NCBI GenBank assembly: GCA_900755685.1
Contig: CAAEHI010000011.1
Coordinates: 19,188 to 83,187 of the forward strand
DNA length: 64,000 nucleotides
Source: an uncultured Collinsella sp.
Lineage (GTDB): Bacteria; Actinomycetota; Coriobacteriia; Coriobacteriales; Coriobacteriaceae
Reading direction: 5' to 3'
The number at the start of each line of letters is the position of its first letter. Position 1 is the first letter of the stretch. Of the stretch, positions 6,398 to 16,045 are shown piece by piece. The position numbers and the translations under genes are program-made. The notes under the pieces were generated by a model, which did no database searches, was not told the DNA's origin, and worked only from the letters and a program-made list of their open reading frames with translations.

Positions 6398-8536
6398 ATG
6401 GAGGTGCTGGTTGTTGGCAACACCGCATATGTTGACGATGACTTTTGTGCCAAGGCGTTCCCCGGGGACCATGTCCAGGTCGTCGCTGCCGCGGAAGCGC
6501 GCCGCGATGAGTCATCACCCCATGCCTCGTGGAAAGAGCTTCTGCAACACCTGGATCAGGCCTACGAGTTCGACCGCGTGGTCTACCTATCCAATTACCT
6601 TACCCCGCATACCGATACCGTGGGCGATATCGAGCTGTTGCGCTCGGTCTTTCGTGCGTGCGCGGGTCGCCGGGTCCAACTGCTGTATGTAGCGGGGCCC
6701 GCGGGTGCCGAGGGTGCCGTCGATGCCGCGGGGCGAACGGGCAAGGGAATTATCGCCCGCGCAGCCAACGACCTGTGCCGCTACTACGCTGCTCGCGAGG
6801 GCGTTCAAACCAAGATCCTGCGCGTGCCGTTCCTGTATACCGCGTCTGCCGCGCTGGTGGACCCGTTTTTGGTGCCGCTGTTCGACGCGTGCTCAACCGG
6901 ATCGGTCGCTCTGCAGGGCGCACAGGATGCGGCGTTTCCCCTGCTGTGTGCCGAGGAGCTTGCGGTGCTGGTACGCCGTATCTTCGACAGCTGGGATGCC
7001 TCCTTTGAGACGCTCGACGTTGCCGATACCTTTCATCACGCGTCAGGTGAGGTGGGTGAGGCCCTCAAGGCGCTGTTCCCAGGGCTTTCAGTTGCCTATG
7101 GCGATTCTGCCGGCTACGCCCTGCCCGTCAGCGACGTCGTTCGCGTGCGTTATGGTTGGTTTCAGCGGTACGACCTGCTGCGCGATCTTTCGACCATTCA
7201 AGCGCGTTGGGATGCAGGCCGCGCAAAGAAGGTTAACCCCTTGCGCGCCGCCATCGACCGCATCCGGCTGCACACGCTGCCTATCAAATGCCTGGAGACG
7301 GGCGTTGCCTGGGTCCTGTTCGAGGTGCTGGAGCATCTGTTCTCCCAATCGGCTCAGCTCAACGTGCTTGATTATCGCCTGCTCTACGTGGTGCTGATCG
7401 GCACGCTGTATGGCTTGGACTTTGGCTTGGTTGCGGCGCTGCTGGCGTCGGTGGGTTTGGCCGCGAGCTACTTTACTCAGTACGGCTATACCTTCCAGGG
7501 CCTGTTCTACGAGCCGTCCAACTGGCTGCCGTTTATTGCGTACTTTGTGGTGGGTGCCGTGTGCGGCTATGTGCAGCTGCGCAACAGCGAAGCCATTAGG
7601 GCAGAGCGCGATCAAAACGAGCTCGTGCGCAACCGCAATACGTTCCTTACTCAGCTCTACCACGACGCGATCGAGGACAAGCGCGCGTACAGGCGCCAGA
7701 TCGTGGGTCGCCACGACAGCTTTGGCAAGATCTTTGCCGTGACGCAGGAGCTCGACGTACTCAACCCACGCGACATCTATCGCAAGTGCTGCGAGCTTCT
7801 GGGCGAGATTCTCGAGAACGATTCGGTGGCGATCTACCATGTTTCGGGCGGGGCATTTGCACGCCTGGTGGCAGCAAGTCCCGCGATTGCCGAAGATGCC
7901 GCACGCTCGCTCACGCTTGAGCAGCTTGCACCTCTTTTGGGCGACGGGGGTCGTTCGAACCTGTGGGTGAACCGCGAGCTGACGCCGGGACTTCCCATGT
8001 TTGGATACACGATCGAGCGCGACGGGGCACCCGCCGTGTTGATCTTTGTGCGTAGTGCGGCTGAAAACCAAATGACCCTCTATTATCAAAACCTGTTCCG
8101 CATCTTGTGCGGGCTGGTCGAAAGCGCGCTGGGCCGTGCTTTTGACTATGAGGCGGTGGCGCAGGATAAACGCTGCGTTGACGGCACTTGCGTGCTCAAG
8201 CAGGTTGCCTTTGGCCAAGAGCTCGCGGCGGAGCAGGCGCTGGCAGATAGCAAGATGGGGAGTTTTTTGCTCCTGCGCGTGGTACCGGACGTGGAGCCTG
8301 TCGGCGAGCTGGTAGGCGCAATTGGGTCGGCAATCCGCGAGAGCGACGCGGCGGGCTTGGTCGACGGCGACGTGCTCTATCTGCTTATGCGCCAGGCAAA
8401 GGCGTGCGATCTGCCCATTATCCGCGAGCGCCTGAGCGCAAAGCGGATTGCGGTGGAGCCCATCGACGGCGAGGACATCGTGGCGCTGCTGCAGCACATC
8501 TCTTACACCGGTGACGGTGAGGGGGGTGCCGTTTGA
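6398..8536 (+). CDS. pelD: PelD-like c-di-GMP receptor with N-terminal SDR-like domain
   Basis: 712 residues from ATG 6398 (GGGGAGGGG upstream). Residues 1-230 resemble an extended short-chain dehydrogenase/epimerase fold (VLVVGNTAYV start, YLSNYL strand, ILRVPFLYT block). A hydrophobic region at about 300-395 contains three to four membrane segments. A short charged linker leads to a GAF-like domain (about 430-555) and a degenerate GGDEF domain (about 560-712). The GGDEF signature is lost but an RxxD motif, RESD at 647-650, is present; in PelD this motif binds c-di-GMP and switches on polymer synthesis. PelD is normally TM-GAF-GGDEF; the dehydrogenase-like front is the unusual part. First gene of the Pel operon, overlapping pelE by 4 bp. 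Confidence 0.85.
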   Translation: MEVLVVGNTAYVDDDFCAKAFPGDHVQVVAAAEARRDESSPHASWKELLQHLDQAYEFDRVVYLSNYLTPHTDTVGDIELLRSVFRACAGRRVQLLYVAGPAGAEGAVDAAGRTGKGIIARAANDLCRYYAAREGVQTKILRVPFLYTASAALVDPFLVPLFDACSTGSVALQGAQDAAFPLLCAEELAVLVRRIFDSWDASFETLDVADTFHHASGEVGEALKALFPGLSVAYGDSAGYALPVSDVVRVRYGWFQRYDLLRDLSTIQARWDAGRAKKVNPLRAAIDRIRLHTLPIKCLETGVAWVLFEVLEHLFSQSAQLNVLDYRLLYVVLIGTLYGLDFGLVAALLASVGLAASYFTQYGYTFQGLFYEPSNWLPFIAYFVVGAVCGYVQLRNSEAIRAERDQNELVRNRNTFLTQLYHDAIEDKRAYRRQIVGRHDSFGKIFAVTQELDVLNPRDIYRKCCELLGEILENDSVAIYHVSGGAFARLVAASPAIAEDAARSLTLEQLAPLLGDGGRSNLWVNRELTPGLPMFGYTIERDGAPAVLIFVRSAAENQMTLYYQNLFRILCGLVESALGRAFDYEAVAQDKRCVDGTCVLKQVAFGQELAAEQALADSKMGSFLLLRVVPDVEPVGELVGAIGSAIRESDAAGLVDGDVLYLLMRQAKACDLPIIRERLSAKRIAVEPIDGEDIVALLQHISYTGDGEGGAV

Positions 8537-9438
8537 TCTCGCTTGTCGTTGCTGCCGTCTTGCTGCTGATTCATGCGCTGGTTTGCCTGATGCTGTGGAC
8601 ACTTATGAAGTTGGGCCTGCTGCCGGTGCGCGGGCACATGCTGGCTGTGATAGTGCTGGTGCCGCTGTGGGGCCCGTTGCTGGTGGTTTTGCTATCGGTC
8701 CGCAGCGCGGTGTTTTGCGAGGGGCTGAAAGAGTCTGCGCTGGAGTCGCTGCGCTTTAACGACGACCTGCATCGCAGCATCCTGGTGCACGACCGTGACG
8801 CCGATGCGGGCGTGGTCCCGCTCGAGGAGGCGCTCATCGTCAACGACCCGGCATACCGGCGCCGTCTAATGCTTTCCATGCTCACCGAGGAGCCCGACGC
8901 GTACCTGGCGCAGCTACAGGCGGCTAAGCTTAACGACGACGTTGAGGTGGCGCACTATGCCGCGACGGCGGTGGCGCAGATCTCCAAGGAGTCCGACCTT
9001 AAACTGCAGCAGCTGGAGCGCGCCTTTAAGACGGACCCGAGCGCGCAAAACCTCATCGAATACTGTGATTTTCTTGGTGAATACTTAGGCTCGGGCTTGG
9101 CCGAGGGGCGCGTGGCTCTGATTCAGCGCCAACAGTACGCGCGCCTGCTTGCGCGTCGCTGCGAGCGCGAGGACACCTTTGAGCTGCGCATTCGATATGC
9201 GACGGCGCTGGCCGATGTCGGACAGATCGACGAGGCGCAGGCCGTGATCGACCAGCTAGTGCTCGACGTGCCCGAGGAGCAGGAGGTTTGGATGCTCTGC
9301 CTGCGCCTGGCCGTGATGCGCCGCGACGGTGACGAGGTTCACCGTGTGATCGATGCGATTGACAAGCAACATGTATATTTGAGCGCCGACAACCGCGAAA
9401 AGTTGGCGTTTTGGCGCGACGGGGAGGAGGCCAGATGA
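8533..9438 (+). CDS. pelE: PelE-like membrane protein with TPR-type repeats
   Basis: 301 residues starting at TTG 8533, overlapping the pelD stop. Two N-terminal membrane segments (about 1-24 and 35-57) precede an all-helical cytoplasmic part whose repeats, such as LAYVAQISKES-like and ATALADVGQIDEAQAVIDQL, have TPR spacing. PelE is a scaffold of the inner-membrane synthase complex with PelD, PelF and PelG. Sequence similarity within this family is weak, so the call depends on length, topology and the position between pelD and the deacetylase gene, which is the order in Gram-positive pel operons. It overlaps the next gene by ATGA. Confidence 0.75.
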   Translation: MISLVVAAVLLLIHALVCLMLWTLMKLGLLPVRGHMLAVIVLVPLWGPLLVVLLSVRSAVFCEGLKESALESLRFNDDLHRSILVHDRDADAGVVPLEEALIVNDPAYRRRLMLSMLTEEPDAYLAQLQAAKLNDDVEVAHYAATAVAQISKESDLKLQQLERAFKTDPSAQNLIEYCDFLGEYLGSGLAEGRVALIQRQQYARLLARRCEREDTFELRIRYATALADVGQIDEAQAVIDQLVLDVPEEQEVWMLCLRLAVMRRDGDEVHRVIDAIDKQHVYLSADNREKLAFWRDGEEAR

Positions 9439-11315
9439 GCGTGGCGCAACATATCCGCGACCGTGCAGGCCGCTTTCGTTGGATGGGACTCCTCGTGGTG
9501 TGGGCGGTCTTTATTGCCATGGCCGCCGTGCTGCTGGTGGAGCGTGCCGGCGTGCAGTACAGTGCGGGCCAGCATAAGCTGGGGATGCTTGCCGCCAACG
9601 ATGCGGTGCCTGCCTCCTCGGCAATCTTTGGCCAAAAGCCCACGTGCCTGGTCATTACCGATTCCGATCAAGCTGGCGTCGAGGACGTAAAGGAACAGTT
9701 CGACCAGATCCTGCTCGACATGAAGATCGCCCATCGCGATGTTGATATTGCCACCGACGGTGCGGACGCGATCCCATCGCTCACGTCGTTTGATCGCGTG
9801 ATTGTGCTTATGCCCTCGCTTGACGGGCTGGGTACGCATCTGACCGATCTGATGAGTTGGGTGAGTGCGGGCGGCTCACTCATGCTGGGCATGACGCCAG
9901 ATAACTCGAACTACCTGCAGGCTGTTGCTTCCAAGCTTGGGATCGAATCGGCCGGATATGACTATGCGACAGCCGAAAGTATTGTTCCGAGCGATGACTT
10001 TATGTTGGGCGGAGGAGAGCGCTACGAGTTCTCGGATCCCTTCGATTCTTCGCTCTCGGTTTCATTGCGCAAGACGGCGCACGTGTGGGTTAAGACCGGC
10101 GATGCGGGCACGCCGCTCATTTGGTCTAACGATTGCGGCAGTGGTCACACCGTGGTGTGCAACATTGGCATCTACGACAAGGTCATGCGCGGTTTTTACG
10201 CCGCGGCGATCAGCCTGCTGGGTGATGCCACGGCCTATCCGGTCATCAACAGCGCCGTGTTCTATTTGGACGACTTTCCTAGCCCCGTGCCCTCGGGCGA
10301 CGGTACTTATATCAAGCGTGACTACGGCCTTTCCATTGCCGATTTTTACACCAAGGTCTGGTGGCCCGATCTGCAAAAGCTCGCGCAAAAATATGGCATT
10401 CGCTATACCGGCGTGATGATCGAAAACTACGAGGACGCGGTCAACCAGACCGAGCCCGCGCGCCAACCCGATACTACGCAGTTCCGCTATTTTGGCGGCA
10501 TGCTGCTGCAGATGGGCGGCGAGCTGGGCTTTCACGGCTACAACCATCAGCCGCTCGCGCTCTGGGACACCGACTACGGCACGTTGTACGACTACAAGAC
10601 GTGGAAGAACAAGGAAACGCTTGTCGCATCGCTCGACGAGCTTATCGCTTTCCAGGACGAGGTGCTGCCCAACGCGCACGGATCGGTCTACGTGCCGCCG
10701 TCGAATATCCTTTCGGCCCGTGCGCGCAAGCTTATCGGCACCGACGTTCCGCGCATTAAGACCATCGCCAGTACGTATTTTGAGGATGGCACCGACCTGC
10801 CGTACGTGCAGGAGTTTGGCGTGGCGAGCGATGGCATTGTGGAGCAGCCGCGCATTGTCTCGGGCGGTATGGTCGGCGATTCCTATATGCGCCTGGCTGC
10901 CGTGTCCGAGCTCAACATGCACTACGTGAGCACGCACTTTATGCACCCAGACGACCTGCTCGATCCCGATCGCGGCGCTACGGAGGGCTGGGAAGTCTAT
11001 AAGGGCGGCCTGGTCAACTATCTGGACTGGCTTGCTGCGTCCGCTCCTGATCTGCGCCATCAGACGGGTTCGGAGTGCTCGGGTGCCATCCAGCGTTTTT
11101 CGTCCGTGACGGTGAGCGTGGATACGAGCGATGATGCCTGGACGCTCAACCTGGGCAATTTCCGCGACGAGGCGTGGCTTATGTTCCGCGCCAACAACGG
11201 CGAGCCGGGTACGGTGTCTGGTGGCGAGCTGACGCACCTGACGGGCAATCTGTACCTGCTTAAGGCAAATGATAAGACCGTGACGATCGAGCGCAAGGAG
11301 GGTGGCGACCGATGA
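9435..11315 (+). CDS. pelA: DUF2194/PelA-type polysaccharide deacetylase, membrane anchored
   Basis: 626 residues from ATG 9435, which overlaps the pelE stop (ATGA) and follows GGAGGAGG; the open frame begins at 9411 but that start lies inside pelE. One membrane segment at about 15-36 is followed by a Rossmann-like domain (LVITDSDQAG to MLGMTP, about 70-155). The central region is a CE4-like deacetylase: YLDDF with D279/D280 and an H367-GYN-H371 metal-binding motif. Such proteins N-deacetylate the GalNAc-rich Pel polymer outside the membrane. The hydrolase domain of Pseudomonas PelA is not evident, matching the deacetylase-only Gram-positive version. The pelF start overlaps its end by 4 bp. 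Confidence 0.82.
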   Translation: MSVAQHIRDRAGRFRWMGLLVVWAVFIAMAAVLLVERAGVQYSAGQHKLGMLAANDAVPASSAIFGQKPTCLVITDSDQAGVEDVKEQFDQILLDMKIAHRDVDIATDGADAIPSLTSFDRVIVLMPSLDGLGTHLTDLMSWVSAGGSLMLGMTPDNSNYLQAVASKLGIESAGYDYATAESIVPSDDFMLGGGERYEFSDPFDSSLSVSLRKTAHVWVKTGDAGTPLIWSNDCGSGHTVVCNIGIYDKVMRGFYAAAISLLGDATAYPVINSAVFYLDDFPSPVPSGDGTYIKRDYGLSIADFYTKVWWPDLQKLAQKYGIRYTGVMIENYEDAVNQTEPARQPDTTQFRYFGGMLLQMGGELGFHGYNHQPLALWDTDYGTLYDYKTWKNKETLVASLDELIAFQDEVLPNAHGSVYVPPSNILSARARKLIGTDVPRIKTIASTYFEDGTDLPYVQEFGVASDGIVEQPRIVSGGMVGDSYMRLAAVSELNMHYVSTHFMHPDDLLDPDRGATEGWEVYKGGLVNYLDWLAASAPDLRHQTGSECSGAIQRFSSVTVSVDTSDDAWTLNLGNFRDEAWLMFRANNGEPGTVSGGELTHLTGNLYLLKANDKTVTIERKEGGDR

Positions 11316-12738
11316 GAATCTGCTTAGTGCTCGAGGGTTGCTACCCCTATGTGCACGGCGGCGTGTCTACCTGGATGCACGGCTACATTACGGCTATGCC
11401 CGAGCACGAGTTTGTGCTGTGGGTGATCGGCGCGCATGCTGCCGACCGTGGCAAGTTTGTCTACGAGCTGCCCGGCAACGTGGTCGAGGTGCACGAGGTG
11501 TTCCTGGACGATGCCCTGCGGCTTTCGGGCGAGCAGCACGAAGCCAGTTTTAACGACCGCGAGCGCGAGGCGCTACGCCGTCTGGTGTCGCTCTCCAATC
11601 CGGACTGGGACATGCTGTTCGATATCTTTCAGCGCCGTCGCGTGCATCCGCTCTCGTTTTTGCAGAGCCGAACGTTTATGGACATCTTCCGCGACGTGTG
11701 CCTTGCCGAGTACCCCTACACGCCCTTTGCCGACGCATTCCACACCATGCGCTCTATGCTGTTGCCGGTGCTCTACCTGCTGGGCAGCGAGGTGCCGGTT
11801 GCCGATGTGTACCACGCTATCTCGACCGGCTACGGCGGCCTGCTCGCCTGTCTGGGCTCAAGCGTTCACCATGCGCCGGTGCTGCTCACCGAGCACGGCA
11901 TCTATACCCGCGAGCGCGAGGAAGAGATCATTCGCGCCGATTGGGTGGTGCCGTCATTTAAGGACCGCTGGATTCGCTTTTTCTACCTGCTTTCGGAGGA
12001 GATCTACCGCCGCGCCTTCCGCGTGACGAGTTTGTTCCATAACGCCCACAAGACGCAGATTGATATGGGCTGTGATGCGGACAAATGCCTGGTTATCCCC
12101 AACGGCATCCAGTTCGATCGCTTTAAGGATATTCCCTTAAAGCCCGATGATGGCTGGGTGGATATTGGCGCAGTGGTGCGCTTGGCGCCCATCAAGGACG
12201 TCAAGACCATGATCTATGCCTTCTTTGAGCTGCACGAGCGCCTGCCTAAGGTGCGCCTGCACATCATGGGCGGCGTGGACGACGAAGAGTACGGAGCCGA
12301 GTGCCACGCGCTGGTCGATACCCTGGGCGTGCGCGACCTGATCTTTACCGGTCGCGTCAACGTGGTCGAGTACATGGAAAAGCTCGACTTTACCATTTTG
12401 ACGAGCATCTCCGAGGGCCAGCCGCTCAGCGTGCTGGAGTCGCTTGCAGCGCGCCGTCCCTGCGTGACGACCGAGGTGGGCTGCTGCCGCGAGCTACTCG
12501 AAGGCGCCCGGGCGACGACTTTGGCGTGGCGGGTTTTGTGACGCCGCCTATGTATCGCAAGGGCTTGGCCGATGCCATGGAACGCATGTGCACAAGCCGC
12601 GCCCGCCGTATCGAGATGGGGGAGCGCGGCCAGCGCCGCGTTGCCACGTACTTTTTGCACGAGCAGATGCTCACCAACTATCGCGCACTGTACGACGAGA
12701 CGGCGTGTGCGTTTAACCTGCCCAGAGAGGGGGAGTAG
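11312..12738 (+). pseudogene. pelF: PelF glycosyltransferase, interrupted by a one-base frameshift
   Basis: From ATG 11312 the first frame gives a GT4 glycosyltransferase opening with the PelF signature GCYPYVHGGVSTW, with SISEGQPLSVLESLA near residue 375, the nucleotide-sugar binding region. After RELLEGA it leaves the family frame and stops at 12539-12541. The next frame restores the expected sequence, PGDDFGVAGFVTPPMYRKGLADAME, and runs to 12736-12738. Adding one base to the CCCGGG run at 12507-12512 would give one 475-residue protein, the normal PelF length. PelF is the cytoplasmic UDP-sugar polymerising enzyme, so the lesion, if real, removes the last 75 residues. Loss of a C from a homopolymer could also be an assembly error or phase variation. 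Confidence 0.85.
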
Positions 12739-12741
12739 CCG

Positions 12742-14286
12742 GTGGCCGGAATTGGTTTTGAGCTCAAGCGCCTGTTTAGGCGCAAGGGCCTGTTTGCCAC
12801 GATGCGCGCTTACGGCTACGCCGGCATTGTGTGCACGGGCCCGATGCTGCTGGGCGTGCTGCTCCAGGTGGGTATCTTGGTGCTGTGCGGTCTGTGGGGT
12901 GTGGGCCGTGCCAACCAGGATCTGCTGGTGTGCATGGTGACCTACACACTGCTGGCCTCGCTTTTGCTCACGAGTTTTTTCTCCATGCCGGTCACGCGCT
13001 TTTTGGCTGATATGTTGTTTGCCGAGCGCGAGGATGAGATCCTGCCTTCGTTTTGGGGCTCCAACGCCATCATGCTCGTTGCGGGCACGGTGCTCTACGG
13101 CGTCTTTTTGCTGTTCTCGGGCGCTACGCTGCTGCAGGGGCTGCTGTGCCTGTGGCTGTTCAACATTATGATCGTCAACTGGAACGGCATGAGTTACCTC
13201 ACGGCCATCAAGGATTACCGCGGCATCCTGTGCAGCTTTGCGGCCGCCATTGGCGTGACGTGCCTGTGCGCCCTGGCCGCGCTGGCGCTGGGACTGCCGC
13301 CGGTCGAGGGGCTGTTGGCGTCAATTGCCCTGGGCTACGGCGTCATGCTCGTCTGGGACGTGGTACTGCTGTACCGGTATTTTCCGCAGAGTGACCGCAG
13401 TCCCTGGCCCTTTTTGCAGTGGCTCGATCAGTTTATGCCGCTGGCGCTCACGGGCCTGTTAACCAATCTGGGACTCTTTGCGCACCTGGTGATTATTTGG
13501 GCTGGTCCCATTGGCGTTCAGGTCAAGGGCTTGTTTTATGGTGCGCCCTACTACGATGTGCCGGCACTCATCGCGTTTTTGACGATCCTGGTCACGACCG
13601 TCAACTTTGTGGTTTCGGTCGAGGTCAACTTCTATCCGCGCTACCGCGACTACTATAGCCTGTTCAACGACGGCGGCGTGGTGGGCGACATTGTGTTGGC
13701 CGAGGAGGAGATGCTCTCCACGCTTAACAGCGAACTGCGCTTTTGCGCGCTCAAGCAGCTGTTTGTGACCGCGGCGGTCATTTCGCTCGAGACCACGGTG
13801 CTGTCGGCCCTACCGTTGGGCTTTAACAACCTTATGCACGGGTATTTTCGCACGCTGTGCGTGGGCTATAGCCTGTATGCCGTGGGCAATACGGTGATGC
13901 TTATCTTGCTGTACTTTACCGACTATAAAGGGGCCGTGCTGGCTTCGGGCCTGTTTGCCGGTGTGGCCGGGCTGGCGACTGCCGTTTCGTTGCTTTTGCC
14001 GCAGCAGTTTTACGGCTTTGGCTTTTTGTTGGGTGCAGCGGTGTTTTTTATTGTGGCGCTGCTGCGGCTCGATACCTATACCGCCAACTTGCCGTATCGT
14101 ATCCTGAGCCAGCAGCCCATTGTGGCGACCGACAAAACGGGTCGCTTTACACAGCTGGGCCGCTTGCTCGATCGTGCCGAACAGCGCTATGAGGAAAGTC
14201 GCCATAAGGGTGAGCCATATGGCGTGTTTGAGCGCGCAGTAGTTCACGTGCATCGCAAGCTTTGGGGAGGTTCTGATGACCGATAG
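12742..14286 (+). CDS. pelG: PelG-like polysaccharide membrane translocator
   Basis: 514 residues from GTG 12742, preceded by GGGGGAG. The start MAGIGFELKRLFRRKG is characteristic of PelG, and about twelve hydrophobic segments follow through residue 440. PelG belongs to the MOP flippase superfamily and is thought to form the conduit that moves Pel across the membrane with PelD and PelE. A soluble C-terminal tail of about 60 residues is longer than in Pseudomonas. Its last 11 bases overlap the following CotH-like gene, so the extra three genes are translated from the same mRNA. Confidence 0.87.
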   Translation: MAGIGFELKRLFRRKGLFATMRAYGYAGIVCTGPMLLGVLLQVGILVLCGLWGVGRANQDLLVCMVTYTLLASLLLTSFFSMPVTRFLADMLFAEREDEILPSFWGSNAIMLVAGTVLYGVFLLFSGATLLQGLLCLWLFNIMIVNWNGMSYLTAIKDYRGILCSFAAAIGVTCLCALAALALGLPPVEGLLASIALGYGVMLVWDVVLLYRYFPQSDRSPWPFLQWLDQFMPLALTGLLTNLGLFAHLVIIWAGPIGVQVKGLFYGAPYYDVPALIAFLTILVTTVNFVVSVEVNFYPRYRDYYSLFNDGGVVGDIVLAEEEMLSTLNSELRFCALKQLFVTAAVISLETTVLSALPLGFNNLMHGYFRTLCVGYSLYAVGNTVMLILLYFTDYKGAVLASGLFAGVAGLATAVSLLLPQQFYGFGFLLGAAVFFIVALLRLDTYTANLPYRILSQQPIVATDKTGRFTQLGRLLDRAEQRYEESRHKGEPYGVFERAVVHVHRKLWGGSDDR

Positions 14287-16045
14287 GATGATGTCTCGCC
14301 GTCGCCTGTTTGAGGCGGCTGCCGGCGCGCTGTTGCTTTCGGGCTGTTCGTCTCAGGACGAATCCTCGACTAAAAAGGTCAAAAAGCAGGACAAGATTAA
14401 AAAGGCCGAGGCCTCCGACCAGTCCAAGCACCTGCGCGATAAGGACGAGCTGTACGAGGTTTACGACGACTCGGGCATTGTGACCATGTACCTGACGGTC
14501 TCGCGCGGTAACAGCTCCGAGAACACCGACCACAGCTGGGTAGAGATCAATACGTACTCGGTGTATGACTATGCCGACATGGGCGTGACGCGCTATCAGG
14601 TTATGGGCCTGCTGCAGCCGGGCGACGAAGACGGCCCGGTGGCCGGTGAGGTTGGCTATGGCGAGGAAGCGCCCAATGCTACCGTGCAGGTGCGTGGCCA
14701 GACGTCGAGCATGAACTCGCAAAAGAATTACAAGGTTGAGCTCAAAAAGGGCAAGGGTAGCTGGCGCCAACAGCGCGCGATTGCGCTCAACAAGCACATG
14801 GGCGAGGGTATGCGTTTTCGCAACAAGATGGCCTACGACCTTATCCACGGGATTCCCCAGATGATGGGCCTGCGCACGCAGTTTGTGCATCTTTGGGTGT
14901 GCGACCAGACCGAAAAGTCCAACGACACCTTTGAGGACTACGGCCTGTTTACGCAGGTGGAGCAGCTCAATAAGACGGCGCTTAAGGCGCACGGCTTGGA
15001 TAAGAACGGGCATCTGTATAAGGTGAACAGCTTCGATTTCCATCGCTACGAGGACATCATTAAGCTCGCCGACGATCCCGACTACAACCAGGCTAAATTT
15101 GAGGGCATGCTCGAGATTAAGGGCGATTCGGACCACACCAAGCTCATCGAGATGCTCGATGCGCTCAACGACGAATCGCAAAAGATCGATGACGTGCTCG
15201 ACACCTACTTTGATACCGAGAATCTGGTCTATTGGTTGGCGTTTCAGATCCTGACGGGCAACTGCGATACGCAGAACCGCAACTGCTATCTGTACAGCCC
15301 GCTTAACTCCAAGGTCTGGTACATCCTGGATTGGGATAACAACGGCATGCTGCGTAAGCTTGAGCTGAGCCTGACGGGGTTCTCGGATTATGCGAGCTGG
15401 GAGCGCGGCGTAAGCAACTACTGGGGCAACGTGCTATTCAATCGTGCGCTGCGCAGCAAGGCGTTCCGCGGTGAGCTCGATCGCGCCGTCAAGGACCTGC
15501 GCTCGTATATGACCGAGGCACGCCTGACCAAGATGATCAAGCACTACCGCGAGGTGACTGAATCCCTGGTCTTTGCTTCGCCCGATATCGACAATCTGCC
15601 TGTCACCAAGGACCAATACGAGCAGATCGCCGCGGCGATTCCCTCCGAGATCGAGGAGAACTACAAGAGCTTTCGCGAGAGTTTTAAAAAGCCCATGCCG
15701 TTCTACATCGGCGTGCCGCAGATCGATAACGGTAAGCTGCGCATTAACTGGGATGCGTCCTACGACTTTGAGGCGCGCGACATTCGCTACACTGTAGATC
15801 TTGCGCGCGACTATGCCATAAGCGACGTGGTCTTTAAGGCCGAGGACGTGCTGCTTCCCGAGGTGACCTGCGATGCGCCCGATGCCGGCCAGTATTTTGT
15901 GCGCGTGCGTGCCACCAACTCCGACGGTTATAGGCAAGATGCGTTTGACTACTATGTGACCGACGACGGCAAGCACTACGGCATGAAGTGTTTTTACGTG
16001 CAAGACGGCGGTAAGGTCGTGGAGGACACGTATGAGGAGGGCTAG
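14276..16045 (+). CDS. CotH-kinase-like lipoprotein attached to the Pel operon
   Basis: 589 residues from ATG 14276 with GGGGAGG upstream. The N-terminus has RRR, a hydrophobic stretch and the lipobox LLSGC at about 18-22, so it should be a lipoprotein, possibly exported by Tat. The CotH family core follows: QTSSMNSQKNYKVEL near 140-155, the Lys/Arg-rich AIALNKHMGEGMRFRNKMAY block, and WYILDWDNNG near 345-355 supplying acidic metal ligands. Spore-coat CotH is an atypical protein kinase; non-spore homologues occur beside VTC and DUF4956 genes, exactly as here. A C-terminal fibronectin-like region (about 480-575) follows. Its substrate is unknown; a role at the cell surface with the polymer is inference. 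Confidence 0.82.
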   Translation: MTDRMMSRRRLFEAAAGALLLSGCSSQDESSTKKVKKQDKIKKAEASDQSKHLRDKDELYEVYDDSGIVTMYLTVSRGNSSENTDHSWVEINTYSVYDYADMGVTRYQVMGLLQPGDEDGPVAGEVGYGEEAPNATVQVRGQTSSMNSQKNYKVELKKGKGSWRQQRAIALNKHMGEGMRFRNKMAYDLIHGIPQMMGLRTQFVHLWVCDQTEKSNDTFEDYGLFTQVEQLNKTALKAHGLDKNGHLYKVNSFDFHRYEDIIKLADDPDYNQAKFEGMLEIKGDSDHTKLIEMLDALNDESQKIDDVLDTYFDTENLVYWLAFQILTGNCDTQNRNCYLYSPLNSKVWYILDWDNNGMLRKLELSLTGFSDYASWERGVSNYWGNVLFNRALRSKAFRGELDRAVKDLRSYMTEARLTKMIKHYREVTESLVFASPDIDNLPVTKDQYEQIAAAIPSEIEENYKSFRESFKKPMPFYIGVPQIDNGKLRINWDASYDFEARDIRYTVDLARDYAISDVVFKAEDVLLPEVTCDAPDAGQYFVRVRATNSDGYRQDAFDYYVTDDGKHYGMKCFYVQDGGKVVEDTYEEG

